DNA of 64,000 nucleotides from Streptomyces violaceusniger Tu 4113 (lineage in GTDB: Bacteria; Actinomycetota; Actinomycetes; Streptomycetales; Streptomycetaceae), in assembly GCF_000147815.2 (NCBI RefSeq), contig NC_015951.1, forward strand, positions 226,056 through 290,055. Reading direction: 5' to 3'. A program made the translations under genes and the position numbers. Shown one piece after another: positions 43,250-51,725 of the stretch (the stretch's first letter is position 1; the number at the start of each line of letters is the position of its first letter). Under the pieces are notes generated by a model. The model was not told the origin of the DNA. It did not search any database and worked only from the letters and a program-made list of their open reading frames with translations.

Positions 43250-43619
43250 TGCGGCGGTCGTCGGCCAGTGCGGTAAGCGGGCCGAACTCGCGGGCAAGCT
43301 GGTTCCACGTCAGAACCTCGCCACAGCGGGCCGGGAACTCCTTCGGGTTGAACTCGGGCATGGTCCAGGTGCCAGTGCCCCGGTCCCGCAGCCACAGGTC
43401 CCCGTCACCGTCGACCACAGTCGGCGGGACCGGTACGGGCTCGGCCTGATCGGTGGGCTCCCAGGTGACCCGGCCCGGGTGGGAAACGCGGCGCAGCTCG
43501 GTTGTGGCCAGCCGCGCGGCCAAGTCACGGGTGGACTCTTCGGCGTCCTTGACCGACGCGAGTCGGAATGCGTCGTCAAGTATGGGCAGGGCTGGATTCT
43601 TGCTGCGCTTTGAACTCAT
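43230..43619 (-). CDS. Hypothetical protein, element cargo
   Basis: A 129-residue soluble protein; ATG 43619 with GGAGGT about nine bases upstream. It contains a short beta segment DGDGDLWLRDRGTGTWTMPE and an N-terminal helix (FRLASVKDAEESTRDLAARL). No family is recognised. It lies inside the 2.96-kb insertion. Confidence 0.5.
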   Translation of the reverse strand: MSSKRSKNPALPILDDAFRLASVKDAEESTRDLAARLATTELRRVSHPGRVTWEPTDQAEPVPVPPTVVDGDGDLWLRDRGTGTWTMPEFNPKEFPARCGEVLTWNQLAREFGPLTALADDRRISGGRR

Positions 43620-43800
43620 ACGCTGACTACCTCCGGTAAGGGGCGGCACATCCGTTATGGCACCCCGTAGAGGAACACGGTATCCGAGGTGGGAGCCGGG
43701 CCGGCTACGACCACTGTCCAGATGGAGGCGCTGGCACACCGGGCGGTGGGGCTAGGTGGTGAGCTGGTCCTGGACGTGGCGCAACCCGTGGTGGTAGCGC

Positions 43801-44022
43801 TCAGATATGGCGGTCCGGGTCTGAGAAGGTGAGGCCGCCGGGGGCGAGCGGACGTCGGGCCGGGGCGGGTGCGGGCTCGGGCTCGGTCTCGCCGGGCGGC
43901 TGGCGGAAGTAGGCGCCCTGCTCGACCGGCATCAGCCGGCGCCCACCCGCCTGGGCGGGTACGGGAGCGTCGGAAGCGGGCTCGGAGAAGGCGGGCAGCG
44001 AGAGCGGTCGACGGTCGGTCAT
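43801..44022 (-). CDS. Small Pro-rich hypothetical protein
   Basis: A 73-residue ORF from ATG 44022 (MTDRRPLSLPAFSEPASDAP...), Pro/Ala/Glu-rich and probably disordered, with AGGGATC before the start. Low complexity limits confidence that it is expressed. Confidence 0.35.
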   Translation of the reverse strand: MTDRRPLSLPAFSEPASDAPVPAQAGGRRLMPVEQGAYFRQPPGETEPEPAPAPARRPLAPGGLTFSDPDRHI

Positions 44023-44147
44023 GATCCCTAGTCTCCCAGGTCCGGCCCTGCGGTTAGGGCCAGGCGGTGATCGCCAACCGACACGCGACGAACGCCCAGG
44101 TTCGGGGCGCCGAGTGCTCAGTATTCGCGAACTCAAGCGCTTTCCCT

Positions 44148-44246
44148 GGCGGGTACATCGGCGAGTCCACGAGCAGGGAAATCGACTATGCCCACGCCAT
44201 TGGCAAGCCGATTTCGTTCACCGAGCCCGCCCCCGCTGCAACGTAG
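44148..44246 (+). pseudogene. Deoxyribosyltransferase-like gene, 3' part (interrupted)
   Basis: Encodes GGYIGESTSREIDYAHAIGK, then PISFTEPAPAAT and a stop, the conserved C-terminus of the family whose N-terminus lies at 40973-41188. Joined, the two parts make a 104-residue protein, the expected size. There is no start codon here. Confidence 0.75.
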
Positions 44247-44271
44247 TTCGCCGGGGGAGCGCCCCGAAGAT

Positions 44272-44352
44272 CCCAGGGCCTACACGCACGCCAGTGCGAT
44301 GCCGCAGCTCAGAGCCCCCGGGCATCGCATCTCAGTGCGTGTAGGGCCTGGG
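44272..44352. repeat. Large nested stem-loop
   Basis: Outer arms of 18 bases, CCCAGGGCCTACACGCAC at 44272-44289 and its near-complement at 44335-44352 (one mismatch), enclose an inner perfect 9-base stem (TGCGATGCC at 44295-44303 with 44321-44329). It lies just after the deoxyribosyltransferase stop. It could be a terminator or a structured recombination or replication site. Confidence 0.6.
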
Positions 44353-44433
44353 TCCGGTGCCGCTGGCCCCGGACAGCGAAGGCCCCCGGGCCGCCCGTGC
44401 GCCCCGGGGTCCTGTCGCCGGTCCCACCGCCGC

Positions 44434-44823
44434 TCACCAGCCGTCGGGTGCGCTGCCCACCCACGCGATCGGCCGGCCCTCGCTGTTGCGGCCCCAGTGC
44501 GGTTCCTCCATCGAGGTCTCGTGTCCGTCGGGCAGGACGCAGATCCGTCCCCAGCGGCCGTGCTTGCCCGCGCAGAGCCCGGTGAGCCGGGCCGCGTCGC
44601 CCTCCGCCACGGCCTGGTCGTAGCGGTCCTGGAACGGCTGGAGACGGGCGCACAGCTCCAGGCCGAGCTCCGTCTCCGCCGTCTCCACCCGGGCCCGCGC
44701 CTCCCGCACCCCGGGGTCGGACAGCACAGCCGAGATGACGTCCTCCGCCTCCGCGGAGGCCCTGGTGCAGGCGTGCCGTCGCACGGCTTCCTGCACGCGT
44801 CGCTCTTCCTCGGGTGCGGTCAT
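44434..44823 (-). CDS. Hypothetical helical protein
   Basis: A 129-residue protein; ATG 44823 with AAGGAG upstream. The N-terminal two thirds are helical and charged (EEERRVQEAVRRHACTRASA); the end carries GRWGRICVLPDGHETSMEEP and IAWVGSAPDGW. A fragment matching its last residues occurs at 36826-36862. No family is recognised. Confidence 0.55.
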   Translation of the reverse strand: MTAPEEERRVQEAVRRHACTRASAEAEDVISAVLSDPGVREARARVETAETELGLELCARLQPFQDRYDQAVAEGDAARLTGLCAGKHGRWGRICVLPDGHETSMEEPHWGRNSEGRPIAWVGSAPDGW

Positions 44824-45341
44824 CACGCCGCTCCTTCCGTGGCCGCCCACTCCAGCCCGAGGCCAGCCAGCGCGGCCCTGTCCAGGAGCGGTGTTCCTGA
44901 TCAGCGCCTGGTGGTTGCACCTGGGCTTATCAGTTTGCTGTGCGGGGTGCGGTCGGGCAGCGCGGTCTTTTGTCCGGGACGCGGGTGTGGGCGGTGGTCT
45001 TGAAGTGTGAGGTCTGGTCTGCGGTGATGTCAGATAGAGGGCTGGGTGATCAAGTCATGTCACTTGAAGTGACCGGTGGTCAGGTTCGGTGATTGCTGGT
45101 ACGGGGTGCGGCTGCCTGCAGGCACAGCAACCGCCGCCGCGATGCCGCGCCTCGACCGGCCCGCAGCGGCGGCCGGGCTCGGCCGCCGACACCCACAGCC
45201 GTGCCGCCAGCCGGTCCTGCCGACTACCGTGTCGGGGCATGACTTTGAGGACCAGCAGGGAGCTCATGGCATGGCAGCCGCCGGCCGATTGGCGTGAGCT
45301 GAGCGGGCGATCAACGTCGCGCTTACCTGGAGCAGCACGGC
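44824..45341. other. Gap with a small palindrome
   Basis: No supported gene in ~520 bases. GTCACTTGAAGTGAC, a perfect palindrome around a central G, lies at 45059-45073. A frame starting at 45266 (MAWQPPADWRELSG...) is short and unproven. Confidence 0.3.
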
Positions 45342-45509
45342 ATGCATGGCGGCCTCATACCGGTTGACTGGGAGAGCTTGGATCGTGACCAGCGAACGCA
45401 ATACCGGCAGTGGCGCGACCGCATCCTCTCTGACACTCCCGAGGAGCGGGCGGCCAAAGAGCTTGAACATCGCAGGAATGAGGTTCCCCCGCTGTACGGG
45501 GGTGGCTGA

Positions 45510-46430
45510 CTAGCTGGTCAGGGAGGGTTGACGTGGTTTCAGGTTCACTTGTTCGGCCGTTGCCTGGCTGGCGTAATGCTTCTCCTCGTACTCGATCGGG
45601 CTGAGGTAGCCGAGCCGTTTCTGGATGCGGCGGGGGTTATAGAAGCCGTCGATGTACTCGAAGAGCGTGAGGTTCGCTTCGGCTCTGGTGGGGAAGACGC
45701 GGCCGCGGATGCACTCGGTCTTGATGACCATCCACAGGTTCTCCGCCAGGGCATTGTCGAACGAGTCGCCGACCGAGCCCATGGACGCCTGGATACCGGC
45801 CCTGACCAGGCGTGTCGTGAGCTTCACGGACGTGTACTGACAGCCGTGGTCGGCATGGTGAATGAGCTCACCGGGGGCGACTTCGCGGCTGGCCAGGGCA
45901 TACTCCAGCGTGGTCAGGACCAGATCGGCGTCTGCGCGGGCGGAGGTTTCCCAGGCCACCACCCGGCGGGAGAACGCGTCGCGGATCGCGGACAGCCACA
46001 GCGGGCCCTCCTCCGTCGCGATCATGGTCAGGTCCGTGACCCACAGCCGGTTCGGCACGTTCGCGGTGAAGTCGCGTTGCACCAGGTCAGGGGCCGGTTC
46101 CGCGTCCGGGTCACGTCGGGTGAAGCCCTTGCCCCGCCGGGGACTGATCCCGGCCAGGCCGGCTTGGCGCATGAGCCGTTCAATGCGTTTGCGGCCGACG
46201 TGGATGCCTTCACGCCGGAGGACGGCGTGCACGCGGGGTGAGCCGTAGATCCCGCCGGAGTCGGCGTGGACCTGCCGGATCTTCCCGGTGAGCTCGGCGT
46301 CCTGGCGGCGTCGCTTGCATGGCTCCTTCTCGGCCTGGCGCCAGCGGTAGTAGGTGGAGGAGGGGATGGAAAGTTCCCGGAGTACGGGCTCGACCCCCAG
46401 GTGCGGGTGCGCATCGACGAGCGCGGTCAC
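45510..46430 (-). CDS. IS3 transposase OrfB (DDE integrase)
   Basis: A 306-residue DDE integrase: HTH_21 start (SGGIYGSPRVHAVLRREGIH), Asp in LWVTDLTMIA, Asp in HHADHGCQYTS and Glu in DNALAENLWMVIKTE. Normally made as an OrfAB fusion by frameshifting from OrfA; GTG 46430 overlaps the OrfA stop. Confidence 0.92.
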   Translation of the reverse strand: MTALVDAHPHLGVEPVLRELSIPSSTYYRWRQAEKEPCKRRRQDAELTGKIRQVHADSGGIYGSPRVHAVLRREGIHVGRKRIERLMRQAGLAGISPRRGKGFTRRDPDAEPAPDLVQRDFTANVPNRLWVTDLTMIATEEGPLWLSAIRDAFSRRVVAWETSARADADLVLTTLEYALASREVAPGELIHHADHGCQYTSVKLTTRLVRAGIQASMGSVGDSFDNALAENLWMVIKTECIRGRVFPTRAEANLTLFEYIDGFYNPRRIQKRLGYLSPIEYEEKHYASQATAEQVNLKPRQPSLTS

Positions 46431-46735
46431 CTGGGCCGGGTCGGGTCGAGCTGGGCCGCGAAAAAAGCTGAGGCCGTCCGCAGGACCTCGTTCGCCCGCT
46501 TGAGCTGGGCATTCTCCTTCCGCAGAGCAGCCAGCTCCTCACGCTCGGCGGTGGTGAGAATGTCGCCTCGCTCACCGGCATCAGCCTCGGCCTGACGGAT
46601 CCAGTTGCGCAGAGCCTCGTGATGCACCCCGAGTTCCTCTGCCATACGGCGGATGACGGGCTTCGGCTCGGCGGCGCGATACATGCGGACCGCGCGGTCA
46701 CGCAACTCCAGCGGGTATTTCCTCGGGGCAGGCAT
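46427..46735 (-). CDS. IS3 transposase OrfA (HTH)
   Basis: A 102-residue protein starting MPAPRKYPLELRDRAVRMYR behind GAGGAG; the longer frame is rejected. It has an HTH_Tnp_1 fold and a leucine zipper (ELAALRKENAQLKRANEVLR). Near its end the mRNA reads T TTT TTC (46466-46460), a slippery heptamer; a -1 shift gives FFRGPARPDPAQVTALVDAH and joins OrfB. Confidence 0.9.
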   Translation of the reverse strand: MPAPRKYPLELRDRAVRMYRAAEPKPVIRRMAEELGVHHEALRNWIRQAEADAGERGDILTTAEREELAALRKENAQLKRANEVLRTASAFFAAQLDPTRPR

Positions 46736-47026
46736 CGTCTGGGCTCCTCTCGTGAGACCCATCTGACCCTCTGTCACCCCTCCCCGCATCTCGGGGGAAC
46801 CTCAGAAGCTAAGGGGCTGGCAGGCGGCGATGGGTTGGTTCGCCTTATGCCTGCTCGCAGGACTGTGGATCGTATGGGGCACAAACTCAGTCGGCGACAG
46901 CGTGGGGGCACGCGTCGGGATGACCGTCTTTGCGATCGTCGGGTACACGGTCACGTTCGCCATACCCGGCTGGATCGCGAAGCCCACCAAGCCGCGGGAC
47001 TGACCAGCCCGGTCGCGGGGCCGTAG

Positions 47027-47854
47027 TTATGGCAGGGGCGGCAGGACCTCGTAGCGGAAAGACACGCTCGCATCGAACCCGGTTGCGCCGAAGCGGTGAT
47101 ATTCGCCGTCGCTGGCCAGCATCACCAGCGCATCCGCCCGCGTGTGGACGTCTTGCTTGCGAACTTCCCAGGTGATCTCCACGTCGCCACCCTCATGGTT
47201 GGAGTAGCGGCGGCCCTCCGGTGTCTGCAGGAACCAGGTCAAGGTGCGGTTCTGAGGGTCGACCGCTCGGCAGGTGAAGGTGACGACGTCGCCAGGTCGC
47301 AACGTTGTGGCGGTTGGCACCGCCAGCATGTGCGGCTGGACGGTCATGGCCGTCTCGCTGCTGTTGCCGAGGCTGTCCCTCACCAACTCGATGCGGGGGA
47401 AGTAGTTGTCGGCGGGGTCCCTGCCGCTCATATGTATGGTCACTCGGTTCCTGATCTCTCCGGCAATGGCGCTCAGCAGCTCCTCCTCGAAGGGGAGCAG
47501 TTCGCGGCTATGGGCGACAGCGTTGCGCAGGGCGCCGAAGCGGGCAAGGAGGACGCTGATCTCCTTCTTCTCGCCCATGGCCTCCTTGAAGAGCTCCCAG
47601 TACCTGTCGATGAGCCGGGTGAGCTGCGTGAACTCGGTGTACTCGATGAGGTTCGACGGAACGGTGGCCGCGCCGCGCTTGGTGCGGCGCTTCTCTTCCT
47701 CTGTGTACTTCTCGCTGAGCTTCGTCACCGTCTCGGCATCGAAGACCTGGTGGATCCAACTGGCGCCGAATTCGGCGTTTAGCACATGCGTGAGGAGCTG
47801 CCGCAAGGATCGTTCACAGCTGGCCAGCGCCACCGGTGGCTGCATCAGGGGCAT
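47027..47854 (-). CDS. HEPN-domain protein (Swt1-like)
   Basis: A 275-residue protein; ATG 47854 with GGGAGGAAAC upstream. The N-terminal ~150 residues are helical with a HEPN catalytic motif RNAVAH in FGALRNAVAHSRELLPFEEE, like the Swt1-type HEPN group. The C-terminal ~100 residues are a beta-rich, Ig-like domain (RPGDVVTFTCRAVDPQNRTL). HEPN proteins are frequently RNases in toxin-antitoxin or phage defence. No antitoxin-like neighbour is obvious. Confidence 0.65.
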   Translation of the reverse strand: MPLMQPPVALASCERSLRQLLTHVLNAEFGASWIHQVFDAETVTKLSEKYTEEEKRRTKRGAATVPSNLIEYTEFTQLTRLIDRYWELFKEAMGEKKEISVLLARFGALRNAVAHSRELLPFEEELLSAIAGEIRNRVTIHMSGRDPADNYFPRIELVRDSLGNSSETAMTVQPHMLAVPTATTLRPGDVVTFTCRAVDPQNRTLTWFLQTPEGRRYSNHEGGDVEITWEVRKQDVHTRADALVMLASDGEYHRFGATGFDASVSFRYEVLPPLP

Positions 47855-48016
47855 TCGGGTTTCCTCCCAGGGGGACGCAAGGGTCCCGCCTCCCGGACGG
47901 GGGATCGGGAGGCGGGGCAGCTGTTGGGGCGGTCAGGCTCGAGGTAGGCGACGATACGGCCGCGTCGGCAAGCGTGGGGTCTCCGCCCCACGCCGGTCAC
48001 CGCGAACCAGTCAGCT

Positions 48017-48778
48017 GTGGTCCGATCGAACATCCGCGGCGCCGTCGCCCTGCTGGCCTGGCTGCGTGAACACGGCACCGACCTCGGACACTGCACCCAG
48101 GCTCACCTGGACGAATGGACATGCGGTGGAACCTCCATCCGCTTCGCGGCACGGAGCTTTGTCGAGTGGTGCCGAAAGAACCGACACATCCGCCCCGGGC
48201 TCACCATCCCTCCCCGGGAAACCTCGGCCCCCATCAGACCGCTCGACGAGGACGAACGCTGGACTCTCTGCCGCCGCCTCATGCACGACGATTCCGTCGC
48301 CATCGGGGACCGCTTTGCCGGGCTTCTCGTCCTGCTCTATGCCCAACCTCTCACCGTGATCTCCCGATTGCCGATCACCAGCGTCATCGTCGAGGGGACG
48401 AAGACCTCGCTCATGCTGGGTGAGAAGCCCCTGTTGCTGCAGGCTGCCCTCGACACGATTGCCCAGCAGCTTCTCGCCCGGCGGCGAGGACACATAACCA
48501 TCGGAGTCACCGAGGACTCCCCCTGGCTCTTTCCCGGGGGATACGTCGGCCAGCACCTTTCTGACTACCACCTCGGTGTCCGGCTGACGCGGATTGGCAT
48601 CCACTCCCGCTCCGGCCGGTCCTCAGCCCTCAGTACGCTCGCCACCCAGTTGCCCGCCACGGTCCTCACAGACCTGCTGGGGATCAGTATCGAGACCGCC
48701 ACCGCCTGGACCCAATCCGGGGGCCACCGGGCTCGATACGCAGCGGAACTCCCCGGCTGCCCCCACCCCAGAGCCTGA
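48017..48778 (+). pseudogene. Integrase-like protein remnant (copy 2), N-terminally truncated
   Basis: A ~253-residue frame: VALLAWLREHGTDLGHCTQA, HLDEWTCGG, LLVLLYAQPLTVISRLPIT, SPWLFPGGYVGQHL and RSSALSTLATQLPATVLTDL then LGISIETATAW. It matches the middle and C-terminal parts of the large Streptomyces integrase-like family also seen at 42.8-43.1 kb, but the first ~150 residues are missing and the GTG at 48017 is not a natural start. Confidence 0.5.
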
Positions 48779-48902
48779 TCCCTTAACGACCGGCCACGTC
48801 CCACCAGCGCCGACGCACGACCCACCTGTTTCGCTGAGTCGCACAGCGGGCGCTGGTGAAACTCGCAGCGCTTGACGGTCCAGCGGTCCTATCGTTTCGG
48901 AC

Positions 48903-49814
48903 ATGGATGCAGAGCAGTTGAAAGGTTCATCCCACAGGTGGATGAATGCCGCACTGGCAGCCTTTGTCGAGGGCCCCGAGAGTTACGACTTCGCCGTCCA
49001 CCACGCTGGAGTCGCTACGGAGCACCTACTCAAGGCATACCTCGCAGGGATGCATCCCGCTCTGATCGTCGACGGCAAGCACTTCGACTCGCTGCTCCAT
49101 GCCACGGGCCTAGGCTCCCATGCAGGCCCATTGACCAAGATCAAGACCATCGGCCTTGTCGACGCCTACCTGCGGGTGGACAAACTCCTTCCCAAGAAGA
49201 TTCCGATCAGCAAAGTGGATCTCGAACCCCTCGCGGACGCTCGCAACGGAGTTGCCCACAGTGCGATACACGACTCGGCGCAAGCCGAAGCAGTGTTCAC
49301 ACTCTGTCTGCGCTTGGTTGACCCAGTTCTCGAAGAACTGAAAGTTGATCCGAACAGCTACTGGGGCCCCTACCTGCTCCTGCACGACAAGCTGGTCGAA
49401 GAGCAGGTGCGACAGGAACGCGTTGCGGCGGAAGCTCTCCTGATCAAGGCACGTTCATTGTTCGAACAGCGCTTCGGGCACATGTCACGCAAGGAGCGCG
49501 ACGTAGTTCTAGCCGCGATCACCAGTAAGCCGCTGATCACTATGAGCCGGGAAGCCCCGATGGGGTGCCCGGCCTGCGGTTCTCAGGGGTGGGTGGCTGG
49601 CGAGGTGGAGGCCGTCCACTTCTACGAGGACGGCGGCGTCACGATCTCACAGGAGGAGGTCCTCCTCCACCCCCATAGGTTTCACTGCGCAGCGTGCGAC
49701 CTCGATGTGGGCACGAAGCTTCTCTCGCACGTGGGCGTCGCCTACGGCATCTTCTTGGGTGCTGGCCCTGAGGACCACATCGACAACGAACCGCCAGTGG
49801 ACGAAGACATCTGA
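48903..49814 (+). CDS. HEPN-type protein with C-terminal zinc ribbon
   Basis: A 303-residue protein. The N-terminal domain is helical (FAVHHAGVATEHLLKAYLAG) with the HEPN-like motif RNGVAH in LADARNGVAHSAIHDSAQAE. The C-terminal part has a zinc ribbon: GCPACGSQGWV and HCAACDLDVG. Domain order suggests a nucleic-acid-acting defence or regulatory protein. It is convergent with the truncated DnaQ gene 38 bases away. No partner gene is evident. Confidence 0.6.
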   Translation: MDAEQLKGSSHRWMNAALAAFVEGPESYDFAVHHAGVATEHLLKAYLAGMHPALIVDGKHFDSLLHATGLGSHAGPLTKIKTIGLVDAYLRVDKLLPKKIPISKVDLEPLADARNGVAHSAIHDSAQAEAVFTLCLRLVDPVLEELKVDPNSYWGPYLLLHDKLVEEQVRQERVAAEALLIKARSLFEQRFGHMSRKERDVVLAAITSKPLITMSREAPMGCPACGSQGWVAGEVEAVHFYEDGGVTISQEEVLLHPHRFHCAACDLDVGTKLLSHVGVAYGIFLGAGPEDHIDNEPPVDEDI

Positions 49815-49852
49815 GGGCGTTCAGGCCAGCCACTCTCATCCCGCAGGTTCCG

Positions 49853-50677
49853 TTAGCCGCAGTTACCAATAATCCGCGACGTCGCGGCCAGTCCCGTCGT
49901 CTCGGTGTCCAGGATCGCGTACGCCTCCGGGTCCGCGAGGATCTTCTGCGCCCACGCGATGGCCGGCCCGAGGTCGCCCCACCGGGCCCGGTCCGCGCGC
50001 CGCTGCGCCTCGAGGCGCTCCTGCTCGATCTCGCGTTCGCACGGTGCGCAGTGCCAGTCAGCTATCGCCTGCTCGCGCTCGCTCATCGCCGCCCACACCG
50101 TGGGCGGGAACAACTGCACCAGGCAACGCCGGCAGGAGCGCTCCACCAGCGACAGCGCCATCCGCCGTCCGCGTTCGATCCGTTCCTCGCATGCCAGACA
50201 CATCTCGTCGCCGTAGCTCCTGGCCGGCGCCGGGGTCTGGAAGACGGTGCCGCAGTCCTGGCACGTCCGACGGCGCAGATCCGCCCGGCGCCGGGTTTCC
50301 CGGTCCCGGCACCGGCCGCACATCTCCCACACCGGGACCGGGAACACCTCGCCGCAGTCAGTGCAGGTGCGCCGCTGCTGCATCTGCCGGCGCTGCAGAG
50401 CCGACAGTGGCCGCATCTTCGCCGACTCCTTGGGATCCCACAGCGCCACCCGGTCCCCGTACCAGTGGGTGTAGATGTACGCGACTGGACGCTGCCCCAC
50501 GGCGGGCTTGCGCCGCTCCCTGCCCAGCTGGGTTTTCGTCTGCAGATACGCCGGAGCCCGGCGGCCACTGCCGAACACCGGCACCCCGTCCACGAACTCC
50601 AGCGGCTTCCCCCGGGCAACGCGCTCCGGATCGACGCCGTCCTCCTGGCCCGCCGACGCGGTCAACGCCTCGTTCAT
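49853..50677 (-). CDS. Zinc-ribbon protein truncated at the start of a DnaQ exonuclease domain
   Basis: A 274-residue product; ATG 50677 with AAGGAGG. Four zinc-ribbon units follow one another (RTCTDCGEVF...CGRC; RTCQDCGTVF...CLAC; RSCRRCLVQL; HCAPCERE), then AYAILDTETTGL, which is exonuclease motif I of DEDDh 3'-5' exonucleases. The protein ends ~11 residues later, so motifs II and III are absent. Complete relatives carry the whole exonuclease domain. The loss is probably a deletion at the 3' end, and the gene is likely non-functional as an exonuclease. Confidence 0.6.
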   Translation of the reverse strand: MNEALTASAGQEDGVDPERVARGKPLEFVDGVPVFGSGRRAPAYLQTKTQLGRERRKPAVGQRPVAYIYTHWYGDRVALWDPKESAKMRPLSALQRRQMQQRRTCTDCGEVFPVPVWEMCGRCRDRETRRRADLRRRTCQDCGTVFQTPAPARSYGDEMCLACEERIERGRRMALSLVERSCRRCLVQLFPPTVWAAMSEREQAIADWHCAPCEREIEQERLEAQRRADRARWGDLGPAIAWAQKILADPEAYAILDTETTGLAATSRIIGNCG

Positions 50678-50896
50678 AACTGCCTCCTTCGGCCTAACAC
50701 TCATCAATCGCAATAGAACGTGACATAACCCCCAAAATGCTGTCAACTACTCGCGAAAATGGGCTAGTTGGGTGTGTGCGCTTAGATACCCGCCCGCGTA
50801 CGCGAGGGAGGAAATCACCCGTCCGGACGTCGATGTTGGCCGTGTCCCAGAGCGCCCCAGGCGCTGTCACCGGTGGTCGGTAGCGTGGCCGCTGTG

Positions 50897-51430
50897 ATGG
50901 TGGGCAGTGAAGACACCCGGCTGGTCGTCCTGCGCGGTAACAGCGCCTCGGGGAAGTCGTCCGTCGCGGCTGGCCTCCGTGAGCGGTTCGGCCGCGGGCT
51001 CGCCGTGGTCGGCCAGGACAACCTCCGCCGCATCGTGCTGCGCGAGCGCGACCGGCCCGGAGCGGCGAACATCGGCCTGATCGACCTGACGGCCCGCTAC
51101 GCCCTGGACGCCGGCTATCACGTCGTGGTTGAAGGCATACTCTACGCCGACCGCTACGGCGACATGCTCGTCCAGCTGCGCGCCGACCACCGCGGCCCGA
51201 CCCACGGCTACTACCTGAACGTACCGTTGGACGAAACCCTCGCCCGGCACGCCACCAAGCCGATCGCTGATGACGTGAGCGAGGCGCAACTGCGTGACTG
51301 GTACCGGCCGCGCGACCTGCTGCCGGACGGGCTCGAGACCGTCATCGGCGCCGACAGTGCCCTGCACGAGACCGTCGACCGCATCCTGCTCGAGACCGGC
51401 CTGGCCCACTTGCCTGCACTGGACCGCTGA
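50897..51430 (+). CDS. P-loop kinase/AAA_33-type protein (copy B)
   Basis: A ~177-residue paralog of the kinase at 39.6 kb: LRGNSASGKSSVAAGLRERF, VGQDNLRRIVLRERDRPGAA and VVVEGILYADRYGDMLVQL are nearly the same. ATG 50897 is used; GTG 50873 is possible, and neither has a clear ribosome site. Unlike copy A it is not coupled to a preceding gene. The substrate is unknown. Confidence 0.65.
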   Translation: MVGSEDTRLVVLRGNSASGKSSVAAGLRERFGRGLAVVGQDNLRRIVLRERDRPGAANIGLIDLTARYALDAGYHVVVEGILYADRYGDMLVQLRADHRGPTHGYYLNVPLDETLARHATKPIADDVSEAQLRDWYRPRDLLPDGLETVIGADSALHETVDRILLETGLAHLPALDR

Positions 51431-51725
51431 CCGGCGCACCGACGGTCCCGCCAACCGGGGCACCAACTGGAGCGGATTGTACTTCCGCTCCGCGTCCGGG
51501 CTGGCCGGAAGCAACCCCGGGTCTTCCCGTGCAGAAAGATCGCTCCAGCCCTTCGCGGCGGAGCCGCTCAAGGGGGAGGCCTGGAGCGTAATGGCTACGT
51601 CAAGCCGCCATCAATAGATCAACCGACGGACAGGGACCACGACATAGGCTTGATGATGCGGCTGTCCCGTTCGGGGAACCCAGCTATCTGTCGCGGAGGG
51701 ACGAACTCCAGCACACTTACAGGAC

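Larger units (their letters stand above)
41189..44147 (+). mobile_element. Tyrosine-recombinase element inserted in the deoxyribosyltransferase gene
   Basis: Removing exactly these bases rejoins the two gene halves in frame (VLVVNVN then GGYIGEST). The insert carries a frameshifted tyrosine recombinase, an XRE protein, a remnant of a large integrase-like protein and small genes, a set resembling degenerate multi-recombinase transposons (Tn554-like or recombinase-in-trio). No terminal inverted repeat or target duplication is obvious, which suits that class. Confidence 0.65.
45479..46804 (-). mobile_element. IS3-family insertion sequence (1326 bp)
   Basis: Ends are inverted repeats TGAGGTTCCCCCG at 45479-45491 and its complement at 46792-46804, flanked by a 3-base target duplication GAA (45476-45478 and 46805-46807). 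It carries two overlapping ORFs in the arrangement of IS3 elements and looks intact and recent. Confidence 0.92.
45342..47003 (+). pseudogene. Small two-helix membrane protein gene split by the IS3 element
   Basis: The 5' part (45342-45478) encodes MHGGLIPVDWESLDRDQRTQ... to EHRR; the 3' part (46808-47003) encodes KLRGWQAAMGWFALCLLAGL, then WIVWGTNSVG, VGMTVFAIVGYTVTFAIPG and a stop. Removing the element and one GAA copy joins them in frame to 110 residues: a charged cytosolic head and two membrane helices. GGAG lies ~10 bases before the ATG. The present 5' fragment reads ~9 codons into the element before a stop. Confidence 0.7.

Noticed and set aside
45055..45267. 70-codon minus-strand ORF
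   Set aside because: No ribosome site or recognisable sequence; His/Arg/Cys-rich chance frame.
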